A stretch of DNA of 64,000 bases from Streptomyces coacervatus (GTDB taxonomy: Bacteria; Actinomycetota; Actinomycetes; Streptomycetales; Streptomycetaceae): positions 1-64,000 of the forward strand of contig NZ_JARHTP010000017.1 of assembly GCF_029223485.1 (NCBI RefSeq), written 5' to 3'. The position numbers and the translations under genes are program-made. How positions within the stretch are numbered: position 1 is the first letter of the stretch; every line of letters starts with the position of its first letter. The notes under the pieces were generated by a model. That model was not told the origin of the DNA, searched no databases, and saw only the letters and a list, made by a program, of their open reading frames with translations. Positions 1 to 7,778 of this stretch are shown here, in pieces.

Positions 1-466
1 ACATATCTGGCGTTGATTTTTGGCACGCTGTTGAGTTCTCAAGGAACGGACGCTTCCTTTGTACTCACCCTCTCGGGCTTTCCTCCGGGCAGTTTCCCTT
101 CGGTCTTGCGTTTCCGACTCTATCAGACCGTTTTCCGATCCGATTTCCTCGGTGCTTTCCAGGTTCCCGCTCTCGCGTTTCCCTTTCCGGCGGTTCAGAC
201 TTTATCAGATCCTTTCGGGCCTGACTCCCAGTCAGCGGGGGCTGTCTTCGCGGCCGCTGGGCCGTTCCGACGAGTGAGACTTTAGCGGATTCCCGGCCCC
301 CGAGCTAATCGGGGTCCGCGTTCTTTCGAACGTGGATTCCTCATTTCGTAAATACGCATGCCAATAACGCGACGCCAGACAGATCGACTGGCCGTCGAGT
401 AGTGGTTGGTACTTGCGAAGTGGCTGTCCGGGGACCGACCGGAGTCGGCGCTCACGTCGGACAACT
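1..466 (-). other. Leader region of an rRNA operon that lies off the left end
   Basis: Read on the minus strand, the last 60 bases contain the leader motif just before 16S rRNA in Streptomyces (GTTCCTTGAGAACTCAACAG followed by CGTGCCAAAAATCAACGCC). This is the RNase III processing region. Upstream lie A/G-rich stretches typical of rrn leaders. The 16S gene itself is not in the window. There is no convincing protein gene here; the short open frames are incidental. The call rests on recognition of the leader motif and the promoter set. Confidence 0.8.
116..284 (-). promoter_or_regulatory. Tandem rrn -10 boxes
   Basis: Three similar minus-strand -10 elements are spaced about 80 bp apart: TAAAGT at 284-279, TAAAGT at 204-199 and TAGAGT at 122-117. 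The last two are embedded in CTGATAAAGTCTGA / CTGATAGAGTCGGA contexts, and each is followed by A/G-rich sequence. Streptomyces rrn operons carry several tandem promoters of this kind. The -35 elements are weak, as is usual for these sites. Confidence 0.55.
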
Positions 467-472
467 CGGAGA

Positions 473-501
473 ACACTACGTAGCGGATGGAGGTGTGTCA
501 A
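473..501 (-). promoter_or_regulatory. Upstream rrn promoter, near-consensus
   Basis: On the minus strand there is TTGACA (501-496), a 17-base spacer and TAGTGT (478-473). It fits the housekeeping sigma factor HrdB very well, and it lies where the outermost of the tandem rrn promoters is expected. It sits about 40 bp from the start of the divergent trpS1 leader peptide, so the two transcription units share this stretch. Confidence 0.7.
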
Positions 502-542
502 CTTGCCTCCGGACGACACCCGGGAGGCGTACGCTGAGGGAC

Positions 543-584
543 ATGACTACGCATACGTGCACCCAGCAGTGGTGGGCCGCCTGA
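543..584 (+). CDS. trpS1 leader peptide with tandem Trp codons
   Basis: A 13-codon reading frame, MTTHTCTQQWWAA, has adjacent TGG TGG codons at 570-575. It has no Shine-Dalgarno, but a TACGCT -10 box at 530-535 ends seven bases before the ATG, so the message is probably leaderless. The frame is followed at once by mutually exclusive stem-loops and then by a tryptophanyl-tRNA synthetase gene. It reads as the sensing part of ribosome-mediated attenuation: stalling at the Trp codons when charged tRNA-Trp is scarce. Such control is known for the auxiliary TrpRS gene of S. coelicolor. Confidence 0.8.
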   Translation: MTTHTCTQQWWAA

Positions 585-640
585 CGGCGGCCGTACTCAC
601 GTATGTGTTCAACGGCCGCCGCCTCGGCGGCCGTTCTCGT
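574..640 (+). promoter_or_regulatory. Transcription attenuator of trpS1
   Basis: Four pairing segments are visible. Segment 1 GGCCGCC (575-581) pairs with segment 2 GGCGGCC (586-592). Segment 2 extended to 594 can instead pair with segment 3 ACGGCCGCC (612-620). Segment 3 (611-621) forms an 11-bp hairpin with segment 4 (625-635), loop CCT, followed by a short CTCGTTTCTC run as terminator. A ribosome stalled on the Trp codons at 570-575 would cover segment 1 and free segment 2 to disrupt the terminator. This is the classic trp attenuation layout. Confidence 0.75.
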
Positions 641-708
641 TTCTCCCTCCAGGGCTCCTGAGGGTCGGCCGGCCGGGACGGTGGCCTCGACCAGGAGGTG
701 GAGAAGAG

Positions 709-1743
709 ATGACGCGGGTTTTCAGCGGGGTCAAGCCGACCGGGCACCTGACGCTGGGCAACTACCTGGGAGCCATGCGGCAGTGGGCCGCGGTGGACCA
801 GCACCGGGCGGATGCGCTGTTCTGCATCGTCGATCTGCATGCGCTGACCGTCGACCACGATCCGGCTCGGGTGCGCCGGCTCAGTCGCCAGGCGGCGACG
901 TTGTTGCTGGCGGTGGGGCTGGATCCGGCGCTGTGCACCGTGTTCGTACAGAGTCATGTCGATGAGCACGCGCGGCTGTCGTACGTCCTCGAGTGCGTGG
1001 CCACCGACGGCGAGATGCGGCGGACGATCCAGTACAAGGAGAAGGCCGCGCGCGAGCGTGAGCGGGGTGGGAGCGTGCGGCTGTCCCTGCTGACGTATCC
1101 GGTGCTGATGGCGGCGGACATCCTGGTGTACGGGGCGGACGAGGTGCCGGTGGGGGACGACCAGGCGCAGCATGTGGAGCTGACGCGGGATCTCGCGGTG
1201 CGGTTCAACCAGCGGTACGGGCATACGTTCGTGGTGCCGAGGGCCACATTTCCGGCGGTCGCGGCACGGGTCATGAACTTGCAGGAGCCGACTTCGAAGA
1301 TGGGGAAGTCGGACGACTCCGGGCCGGGGATCGTCTATCTGCTCGACGAGCCGGATGTCGTGCGGAAGAAGATCATGCGGGCCGTGACCGACAGTGGGCG
1401 GGAGATCGTGTACGACCGGGAGGAGCGGCCCGGCGTTGCGAATCTGCTGGAGATCCTGGCGGCCTGCACGGGTGGGAACCCGGAGGCCTTGAGCGGTGCA
1501 TATGAGTCGTACGGGTCCTTGAAGCAGGACACCGCAGAGGCCGTGGTCGAGCTCCTCAGGCCCGTACAGGAGAGGCACAGGGCGCTGTGCGCTGATCCTG
1601 GCTATGTGGAGGGGGTGCTGCGGGATGGTGCGGAGAGGGCGCGGGTGTTGGCCCGGCCGACCGTGGATGCCGCCTATCGCGCGATCGGGTTGCTGCCGGC
1701 GGTTCCTGTCGATACCGGGGTCGTGCTGAACGCTGCTCGGTAG
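709..1743 (+). CDS. trpS: Tryptophanyl-tRNA synthetase, auxiliary type (TrpRS1)
   Basis: A class I aminoacyl-tRNA synthetase of 344 aa that charges tRNA-Trp in the cytosol. The HIGH-like signature is in TGHLTLGNY at residues 11-19 and the KMSKS-like loop is KMGKS at residues 197-201; length fits bacterial TrpRS. AGGAGG at 693-698 supports the ATG. The Trp-codon leader peptide and attenuator immediately upstream mark it as the inducible second TrpRS of Streptomyces. In S. coelicolor that enzyme gives resistance to indolmycin-type inhibitors, while a housekeeping TrpRS is encoded elsewhere. The resistance role is inferred from context and not from a single diagnostic residue. The last 70 bases overlap the convergent regulator gene. 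Confidence 0.88.
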   Translation: MTRVFSGVKPTGHLTLGNYLGAMRQWAAVDQHRADALFCIVDLHALTVDHDPARVRRLSRQAATLLLAVGLDPALCTVFVQSHVDEHARLSYVLECVATDGEMRRTIQYKEKAARERERGGSVRLSLLTYPVLMAADILVYGADEVPVGDDQAQHVELTRDLAVRFNQRYGHTFVVPRATFPAVAARVMNLQEPTSKMGKSDDSGPGIVYLLDEPDVVRKKIMRAVTDSGREIVYDREERPGVANLLEILAACTGGNPEALSGAYESYGSLKQDTAEAVVELLRPVQERHRALCADPGYVEGVLRDGAERARVLARPTVDAAYRAIGLLPAVPVDTGVVLNAAR

Positions 1744-2693
1744 GCGCGTGGGCTGGTGGCGAGGCGCGATGCGAAGTGCTGGCGCATCGTGACCTCGCTG
1801 CCGAAGCCGGCGCGGCGGGCGACCTCGGGCATGGGCAGGTCGGTTCGTTCGAGGAGTTTCTGGGCCGCTGCCATGCGCTGGTCGAGGAGCCAGCGGAGCG
1901 GGGGTGTGCCGGTCTGCGCGGTGAAGTGGCGGGCGAAGCTGCGTGGGGACATGCCGGCGTGGGCAGCCAGATCGGCGACTGTGAGCGGTTCATGGAGGTG
2001 GCGCAGGGCGTGCTCGCGTACGGCGGCGAGGGTGTCGGCGTCGCGGTCGGCGCGGGGGGTGGGGTGCTCGATGAACTGTGCCTGGGTTCCGGCGCGGAAG
2101 GGGGCGGTGACCATGGAGCGGGCGATGGTGGCTGCCGCTTCGGCGCCGTGGGCCTGGCGGACGAGGTGGAGGCAGAGATCGATGCCGGCCGCGGTGCCGG
2201 CTGCGGTCCAGAGGTTGTCGTCCTCGATGAAGAGGGCGTCGGGGACGACCGTGACTTGTGGGTGGTGTGCGCGGAGAAGGCTGACGAGGTTCCAGTGGGT
2301 GATGGCGCGGCGGCCGTCGAGGAGGCCGGCCTGAGCGAGAGTGAAGGCGCCGCCGCAGAGGGCGGCGATGGTGGTGCCGCGGGTGTGCGCGCGGCGTAGG
2401 GCGTCGAGGACGGGGGTGGGCGCGGGTGTGAGGTGGTCGTCGAGGCCGGGGATCACGATTAGGTCGGCGCGGGGCAGCCAGCTGAGGGTGCGGTCCGGCT
2501 GGAGGGCCATGCCGCCACACATGGGGATGGGGGTGCTGGTGTCGGTGGCGACTCTGCGCAGGTCGTAGGCGGGGGCGCCGCGGTCTGTGCGGTCGGTGCC
2601 CCAGACCTCGGTGATGACGGAGACGTCGAAGGCGCGGATCCCGGGGAAGGCGACGAGGGCGACGCGGTAGGCATCCTCTGCGGCGTTCTCCAT
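1674..2693 (-). CDS. GlxA/FtrA-family AraC transcriptional regulator with DJ-1/PfpI domain
   Basis: A 339-aa protein. Residues about 10-165 form a DJ-1/PfpI (class I amidotransferase-like) domain with the nucleophile-elbow pattern ALCGGAF (Cys113), probably ligand-binding. Residues about 240-330 carry the double helix-turn-helix of AraC regulators (LTVADLAAHAGMSPRSFARH and RRAGFGSEVTMRQHF). The start is the first ATG giving a normal N-terminus. It is divergent from the cysteine hydrolase, with 75 bp between them, so it may control that gene. Its 3' end runs 70 bp into trpS1. The ligand is unknown. Confidence 0.85.
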   Translation of the reverse strand: MENAAEDAYRVALVAFPGIRAFDVSVITEVWGTDRTDRGAPAYDLRRVATDTSTPIPMCGGMALQPDRTLSWLPRADLIVIPGLDDHLTPAPTPVLDALRRAHTRGTTIAALCGGAFTLAQAGLLDGRRAITHWNLVSLLRAHHPQVTVVPDALFIEDDNLWTAAGTAAGIDLCLHLVRQAHGAEAAATIARSMVTAPFRAGTQAQFIEHPTPRADRDADTLAAVREHALRHLHEPLTVADLAAHAGMSPRSFARHFTAQTGTPPLRWLLDQRMAAAQKLLERTDLPMPEVARRAGFGSEVTMRQHFASRLATSPRAYRAAFSTTPVSTGTAGSNPIAR

Positions 2694-2768
2694 GCGTGGC
2701 AGTAAACCATCGATCGCTGACTTTTCACCCTCTGGGGTGGGCGTGCTCCCGGCGGCAGGATCGTGGGC

Positions 2769-3356
2769 ATGGAGATCGCAGAGAACGCAGCGCTGGTGGT
2801 TGTGGACGTGCAGAAGGGCTTCGACGAGGCCGACTTCTGGGGGCCGCGGAACAACCCGGGGGCGGATGACAACATCGCCTCGCTCATCGACGTGTGGCAG
2901 GCGACGGGGCGGCCGGTCGTCTTCGTACGGCATGACTCGCCGAAGCCCCGGTCGCCGCTGCGGCCGGGGTACGAGGGGAACGAGTTCAAGGAGTACGTGG
3001 AGCGGCGGCGTGGGGAGCAGGGCGGTGGGGCCGAGCTGCTGATCACGAAGACCGTGAACTCGGCCTTCTACGGGACGCCGGATCTGGACGCCTGGCTGAA
3101 GGCGGAGGGGATCTCGCAGTTCGTGGTGGCCGGGATCCAGACCAATATGTGCGTGGAGACGACGGCCCGGATGGGCGGGAACCTGGGGTACGACGTGGTG
3201 GTCGCGTACGACGCGACGTACACCTTCGATCTGGAGGGGCCGTTCGGCTGGCGGCGGAGTGCGGAGGAGGTTGCGCAGGCGTCGGCGGTGTCGCTGCACG
3301 GGGGCGGTTTTGCGCGTGTGGTGGCCACCAAGGAGGTGGTGGGCGCGGCGGGGTGA
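2769..3356 (+). CDS. Isochorismatase-family cysteine hydrolase
   Basis: A 195-aa enzyme with the Asp-Lys-Cys triad of the family: Asp13 in VVVDVQKGF, Lys94 in ITKTVNS and Cys128 in IQTNMCVETT. Members hydrolyse amides or vinyl ethers such as nicotinamide, N-carbamoyl compounds or isochorismate; the substrate cannot be read here. ATG 2769 is preferred over GTG 2763 because AGGA (2757-2760) sits at correct spacing. It is divergent from the GlxA-type regulator, the likely controller, and convergent with proC after 27 bp. Confidence 0.85.
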   Translation: MEIAENAALVVVDVQKGFDEADFWGPRNNPGADDNIASLIDVWQATGRPVVFVRHDSPKPRSPLRPGYEGNEFKEYVERRRGEQGGGAELLITKTVNSAFYGTPDLDAWLKAEGISQFVVAGIQTNMCVETTARMGGNLGYDVVVAYDATYTFDLEGPFGWRRSAEEVAQASAVSLHGGGFARVVATKEVVGAAG

Positions 3357-3383
3357 CCGCCCCCGGCGGGCGCCGGTCGGGCG

Positions 3384-4196
3384 TCAGTCCTTCTTGCCGG
3401 AAGCCAGTTCGCGGCTGCGGTCGCGGGCGGCTTCGAGGGCGGCGATGAGGGCGGCTCGTACGCCGTGGTTCTCGAGTTCGCGGATGGCGTTGATGGTGGT
3501 GCCTGCGGGGGATGTGACGTTCTCGCGGAGCTTGACCGGGTGTTCGCCGCTGTCACGGAGCATTGTCGCGGCGCCGATCGCGGACTGGACGATCAGGTCG
3601 TGGGCCTTGTCGCGGGGCAGGCCGAGCAGGATGCCGGCGTCCGTCATGGCTTCGACCAGGTAGAAGAAGTACGCCGGGCCGGAGCCGGAGAGGGCGGTGC
3701 AGGCGTCCTGCTGGGACTCGGGGACGCGGAGCGTCTTGCCGACGGCGCCGAAGATCTCCTCGGCGTGGGCGAGGTGGTCGGCGGTGGCGTGGGTGCCGGC
3801 GGAGATGACGGACATGGCCTCGTCGACGAGGGCGGGGGTGTTCGTCATGACGCGCACGACCGGGGTGCCGACGGCGAGGCGGTCCTCGATGGAGGCGGTG
3901 GTGATGCCGGCTGCTCCGCTGATGACCAGGCGGTCGGCGGGGACGTGGGGGGCGAGTTCGTCGAGGAGGGTGCCCATGTCCTGCGGCTTGACCGTGAGGA
4001 TCAGGGTGTCGGCGTTCTTGGCGGCTTCCGGGTTGGTGACCACGGTGACGCCGTAGCGGGTGCGGAGTTCTTCGGCTCGCTCCGGGCGGCGGGCGGTGAC
4101 CAGGAGGTCGGCGGGGGCCCAGCCGGCGCGGATCATTCCGCTGAGCAGGGCTTCGCCGATCTTGCCGGTGCCGAGGACTGCGACTCTCTGGGTCAT
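3384..4196 (-). CDS. proC: Pyrroline-5-carboxylate reductase
   Basis: A 270-aa cytosolic enzyme for the last step of proline synthesis: it reduces 1-pyrroline-5-carboxylate with NAD(P)H. The N-terminal Rossmann motif VAVLGTGKIGEALLSG lies at residues 4-19, and the family signature SGSGPAYFFYL and the C-terminal dimerisation region SPAGTTINAIREL are present. Start chosen at MTQRVAVLG, with GGAGGG about 11 bases upstream; an in-frame upstream ATG would add an atypical Pro-rich leader. Full length for the family. Confidence 0.95.
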   Translation of the reverse strand: MTQRVAVLGTGKIGEALLSGMIRAGWAPADLLVTARRPERAEELRTRYGVTVVTNPEAAKNADTLILTVKPQDMGTLLDELAPHVPADRLVISGAAGITTASIEDRLAVGTPVVRVMTNTPALVDEAMSVISAGTHATADHLAHAEEIFGAVGKTLRVPESQQDACTALSGSGPAYFFYLVEAMTDAGILLGLPRDKAHDLIVQSAIGAATMLRDSGEHPVKLRENVTSPAGTTINAIRELENHGVRAALIAALEAARDRSRELASGKKD

Positions 4197-4245
4197 GGCT
4201 GGGGTGCCCTCCGGGGGTGCGTCGTCCGGGGTACATCGTCGCACC

Positions 4246-4312
4246 GGGGGTGGGTGGGGGGGGGGGGGGGTGGGGGGGCGGGGGGGGGGTTGGGGGGGGG
4301 GGGGTTGCCGCC
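4246..4312. repeat. Long interrupted poly-G tract upstream of proC
   Basis: Between proC and the ABC permease lies about 65 bases that are almost entirely G on the plus strand, broken by single T or C residues, with several runs of seven to fourteen G. It could form G-quadruplexes, or C-rich structures on the other strand, and is prone to slippage and sequencing error. No gene is present here. Confidence 0.8.
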
Positions 4313-4349
4313 GGGGGTTTTCGCCCCCGCCGCCCCTACCCGTCCCGTA

Positions 4350-4450
4350 CCCAGGGGCTCCGCCCCTTCCGCCCCGCCAGGGGGCTCCGCCCCCTGGACC
4401 CCCGATCGGCCCTTAAGGGGCCTCGTCCTCAAACGCCGGACGGGCTGGGT
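4350..4450. repeat. Streptomyces dispersed stem-loop repeat
   Basis: The copy contains GGGGCTCCGCCCC (4354-4366), then the longer AGGGGGCTCCGCCCCCT palindrome near 4379-4395, then GGCCCTTAAGGGGCC (4408-4422) and the tail CTCGTCCTCAAACGCC. The 16-base core GGCCTCGTCCTCAAAC occurs again in inverse orientation near 31279-31294. Such elements are common between Streptomyces genes and may act as terminators; here it follows the 3' end of the ABC operon. Confidence 0.75.
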
Positions 4451-4463
4451 GGCGTTGACGTGG

Positions 4464-5264
4464 TCATGTTGTCCTGCGCCTCAGTGTTGCCGCGCCCAGG
4501 CCCAGGACCAGGAGGGCGCAGCCTGCCACGATCAGGGTGTCTCGGATGAAGTTGGCTGTCATGTCGGTGTGGTGGAGGACCTCGTTCATGCCGTCGACTG
4601 CGTAGGACATGGGGAGGACGTCGGAGATGGCTTCGAGGGCGGGGTGCATGTTGGAGCGGGGGGTGAAGAGGCCGCAGAGGAGGAGTTGAGGGAAGATCAC
4701 CGCCGGCATGAACTGGACCGCCTGGAATTCGGAGGCCGCGAAGGCCGAGACGAAGAGGCCGAGGGCGGTGCCGAGCAGGGCGTCGAGGAGGGCCACCAGG
4801 AGGAGGAGCCAGGGGCTGCCCGTGACGTCCAGGCCCAGGAACCAGACCGCGAGGGCCGTGGCCAGGGCGGACTGGATGATCGCGAGGGTGCCGAAGGCGA
4901 GGGCGTAGCCCGCGATCAGGTCGCCTTTGCCGAGGGGCATGGCCAGGAGGCGTTCGAGGGTGCCTGAGGTGCGTTCGCGCAGGGTGGCGATGGATGTCAC
5001 CAGGAACATCGTGATCAGGGGGAAGATGCCGAGGAGTGATGCGCCGATGTTGTCGAAGGTGCGCGGGCTGCCGTCGAAGACGTAGCGCAGCAGGAACAGC
5101 ATCACGCAGGGGATGACGAGCATCAGCGCGATGGTGCGCGGGTCGTGGCGGAGCTGGCGCAGGACCCGGGCCGCGGTGGCGGTGGTGCGGGAGGCGTTCA
5201 GGGCGCCGGTGGGGGCGGGTGGCTTCGGCGTACCGGGCGTGGTCGTTGTCGTCGTCGTGTTCAT
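4464..5264 (-). CDS. ABC-2 type exporter permease
   Basis: A 266-aa membrane protein with about six transmembrane segments, starting near residue 45 (TIALMLVIPCVMLFLLRYVF). It carries the ABC-2 pattern LRERTSGTLERLLAMPLGKG in the first cytoplasmic loop and the GLFTPRSNMHPALEAISDVLPMSYAVDGM stretch in the second half, read in pieces. The N-terminus is Thr/Pro rich. ATG overlaps the stop of the ATPase gene (ATGA at 5261-5264), so the two are co-translated. It likely exports a drug or lipid; substrate unknown. Confidence 0.9.
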   Translation of the reverse strand: MNTTTTTTTPGTPKPPAPTGALNASRTTATAARVLRQLRHDPRTIALMLVIPCVMLFLLRYVFDGSPRTFDNIGASLLGIFPLITMFLVTSIATLRERTSGTLERLLAMPLGKGDLIAGYALAFGTLAIIQSALATALAVWFLGLDVTGSPWLLLLVALLDALLGTALGLFVSAFAASEFQAVQFMPAVIFPQLLLCGLFTPRSNMHPALEAISDVLPMSYAVDGMNEVLHHTDMTANFIRDTLIVAGCALLVLGLGAATLRRRTT

Positions 5265-6094
5265 CGGGTGGTCTCCTTCTCGCGGGCGGCGGTGGCCGCC
5301 TCGTCGACCAGGTGCAGGAAGGCCGCCTCGACCGTTTCGGAGCCGGTGTGGGTGCGCAGGGCGTCGGGGGTGTCGTCGGCGAGGATCTCGCCCTCGCGCA
5401 TCAGGAGGAGGCGGTGGCAGCGCTCGGCCTCGTCCATGACGTGGGAGGAGATGAGGAGGGTGGCCCCGCGGGTGGCGGCGATGGAGTGGAAGAGGTTCCA
5501 CAGGTCTCGGCGGAGGACCGGGTCGAGGCCGACCGTCGGTTCGTCGAGAACCAGGAGTTCGGGGGCGCCCAGGAGGGCGACCGCCAGGGAGACTCGGCTG
5601 CGCTGGCCGCCGGAGAGGTTGCCGGCGAGGGCGTCGGCGTGGGAGGTGAGGTCGACATCGGTGAGGACTCGGTCGATCTCGTGGCGGTGGTCTGAGGCGG
5701 GGCGGCCCGGGGCGAGGATCGCCGTGAAGTAGTCGAGGTTCTGACGGACCGTCAGGTCGTCGTAGACGGAGGGCGCCTGGGTGACGTAGCCGATGCGGGT
5801 GCGGAGGGTGGGGTGGCCGGCCGGGCTGCCCAGGATCTCCAGGGTGCCGGCGACCTTGGCCTGGGTGCCGACGATTGCCCGCATGAGGGTCGACTTGCCG
5901 CAGCCGGAGGGGCCGAGGAGGCCGGTGATCTGGCCGCGCGGGACGGTGAAGTCGAGGCCCCGCAGGACCGTGCGTGGGCCGCGGATGACGGTGAGGCCGT
6001 CGGCCCGGACGGCGGGAGCCTGGGGAGCAGGGGGAGCCTGGGAAACAGGGGGATCTGCGGGTGGGCCGGAAGAGCCGTTCTCGTAATTCATCAT
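5261..6094 (-). CDS. ABC transporter ATP-binding protein (DrrA-like)
   Basis: A 277-aa ATPase subunit driving the adjacent ABC-2 permease. Walker A GPSGCGKST is at residues 61-69, followed by the signature LSGGQRSRV, Walker B LLVLDEPTVGLDP and the switch His in LLISSHVMDEAE. A flexible Pro-rich N-terminus of about 30 residues precedes the domain. No Shine-Dalgarno is seen; a promoter (TTGACG, 17 bases, CATTAT) ends seven bases before ATG 6094, so the gene appears leaderless. A TTG at 6130 is an alternative start but overlaps the -35 box. An inverted repeat covers the start codon. Confidence 0.9.
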   Translation of the reverse strand: MMNYENGSSGPPADPPVSQAPPAPQAPAVRADGLTVIRGPRTVLRGLDFTVPRGQITGLLGPSGCGKSTLMRAIVGTQAKVAGTLEILGSPAGHPTLRTRIGYVTQAPSVYDDLTVRQNLDYFTAILAPGRPASDHRHEIDRVLTDVDLTSHADALAGNLSGGQRSRVSLAVALLGAPELLVLDEPTVGLDPVLRRDLWNLFHSIAATRGATLLISSHVMDEAERCHRLLLMREGEILADDTPDALRTHTGSETVEAAFLHLVDEAATAAREKETTR

Positions 6095-6130
6095 GCGATG
6101 AATAATGCTCTTGGGTGGCGGTGTCGTCAA
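6086..6130 (-). promoter_or_regulatory. Promoter and operator of the ABC exporter
   Basis: On the minus strand: TTGACG (6130-6125), a 17-base spacer and CATTAT (6107-6102). A perfect 7-bp inverted repeat, ATTCATC GCAT GATGAAT (6103-6086), overlaps the -10 box, the predicted start point and the first two codons. This is a typical site for repression by a small dimeric regulator (GntR, PadR or TetR type). No such regulator gene adjoins the operon. Confidence 0.6.
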
Positions 6131-6344
6131 GCAATGCCGTCAGGGGGTGCACCTGGCGGCGCAGGCGCGTGGCGGCGTGATCGGAGGTGGAGGGTCCGCT
6201 TTGCTTGCCTCCGCGTTCACCGGCCGGAAACGCGAACCGGATGCGGAACCAACTCCCGTTCCCGACAATGGATTTCACTTCGCCGAGCCCTCCCCCGGCT
6301 CGGCGCCCACGCATCTCCCGCTCACCTACGGAGGTGCTGCTGTC

Positions 6345-7778
6345 ATGCGCTGTCGCATACGCAAGTCCGATCTGTTCGCTTCCCTAGTCGTCTTCCTCGT
6401 CGCGCTGCCGCTGTGTGTGGGCGTGGCCATGGCCTCCGGAGTCCCCGCCGAGCTGGGGCTGGTCACCGGGATCGTCGGCGGGCTGGTCGCCGGGGCGCTG
6501 CCCGGCAGCAGCCTGCAGGTGAGCGGGCCGGCGGCGGGGCTGACGGTGCTCGTGTACGAGGCTGTCGACACGTACGGCCTCAGGGCGCTCGGCGTGCTGG
6601 TTCTCGGGGCCGGGCTCGTGCAGTTCGGGCTCGGGGCGCTGCGGCTCGGGCGGTGGTTCCGGGCCGTGTCGGCGGCCGTGGTGCAGGGGATGCTCGCCGG
6701 GATCGGGCTGCTCCTGGTCGCCGGGCAGGTGTATGCGCTGGGCGACGCGGCCGCGCCCGCGAGCGGGCTCGGGAAGATCGCCGGGCTGGTGTCGCTGCCC
6801 GGGCGGATGGATCCGGGGGCGTTGTCAGTGGCGGGTGCCACTATTGCCGTATTGCTGCTGTGGCCGCGTTGGCGCAGGGGGGCGCGGGTGGTGCCTGCGC
6901 CGTTGGTGGCGGTGGCGGTGGTGTCGGCGGTGACCGGTGGGTTCGGCCTGGATGTGCGGCGGGTCGAGGTGCGGGGGCTCGTCGATGCGGTACGGGTGCC
7001 GGAGGCGGCGGACTTCGGTCGGCTTACGGAAGTGGGGGTGATCGGGACCGTTGTGGCGTTCGCGTTGATCGCGTCGGCGGAGTCGTTGTTCAGCGCGGCG
7101 GCAGTGGACCGGCTGCACCGGGGGCCGCGGACCGACTACGACCGGGAGCTGATGGCGCAGGGCGCGGGGAACGCGGTGTGCGGGGTGCTCGGGGCGATGC
7201 CGATGACCGCGGTGATCGTGCGGAGCGCGGCGAACGTGCAGGCGGGGGCGCGGACCAAGGCCTCGCGGGTGCTGCACGGGGTGTGGTTGCTGCTGTTCGC
7301 GGCTGTCGTACCCGGGGTGCTCGGGATGATTCCGGTGGCGGCGCTGGCTGCGCTGCTGGTGCACGCCGGGTGCAGGCTCGTGCCGGTGCGGGAGGTGCGG
7401 GGGCTGTGGCGAGAGCATCGCGGGGAGGTCGTCGTACTGGCCGTGACGGCCGGGGCGATCGTGGTGGGGAACCTGTTGGAGGGGGTGTTGGTGGGGCTGA
7501 CGCTGGCCGTGGCGAAGACGGCGTGGGACATCAGCCATGTGCATGTGGAGACCGAGGACCGGGGCGAGGCGGGGATCGTCGTACGGGTGCTGGGGCATGC
7601 GACGTTCCTGCGGCTGCCGAAGCTGCTGGACGCGTTGGAGGCGCTGCCGCACGACCGGGAGGTGCGGCTGGACTTGGGCGGGCTGCGGCATGTGGACCAC
7701 GCGTGTGCGGCGGCCCTGGAGGGGTGGGCCGCCGCACGGGGTCATGAGTTGGTGGCCACGAGCAGTTCGACGACGTAG
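6345..7778 (+). CDS. SulP-family anion transporter with STAS domain
   Basis: A 477-aa inner-membrane protein with ten or more hydrophobic segments starting at residue 8, and a C-terminal STAS-like domain from about residue 400 (VHVETEDRGEAGIVVRVLG ... VRLDLGGLRHVDHACAAAL). SulP proteins move sulfate, bicarbonate or other anions; the substrate is not decidable. GGAGGT at 6330-6335 fixes the ATG; an upstream in-frame extension is unlike the family. The last 37 bases overlap the convergent methyltransferase gene. Confidence 0.85.
   Translation: MRCRIRKSDLFASLVVFLVALPLCVGVAMASGVPAELGLVTGIVGGLVAGALPGSSLQVSGPAAGLTVLVYEAVDTYGLRALGVLVLGAGLVQFGLGALRLGRWFRAVSAAVVQGMLAGIGLLLVAGQVYALGDAAAPASGLGKIAGLVSLPGRMDPGALSVAGATIAVLLLWPRWRRGARVVPAPLVAVAVVSAVTGGFGLDVRRVEVRGLVDAVRVPEAADFGRLTEVGVIGTVVAFALIASAESLFSAAAVDRLHRGPRTDYDRELMAQGAGNAVCGVLGAMPMTAVIVRSAANVQAGARTKASRVLHGVWLLLFAAVVPGVLGMIPVAALAALLVHAGCRLVPVREVRGLWREHRGEVVVLAVTAGAIVVGNLLEGVLVGLTLAVAKTAWDISHVHVETEDRGEAGIVVRVLGHATFLRLPKLLDALEALPHDREVRLDLGGLRHVDHACAAALEGWAAARGHELVATSSSTT

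Noticed and set aside
13..661. Short plus- and minus-strand open frames in the rrn leader
   Set aside because: The region is the promoter and leader of an rRNA operon; only the 13-codon Trp leader peptide is supported.
3465..6314. Long open frames antisense to proC and the ABC genes
   Set aside because: They are shadows caused by G/C third-position bias; they lack family motifs and ribosome sites, and the opposite strand encodes recognisable proteins.
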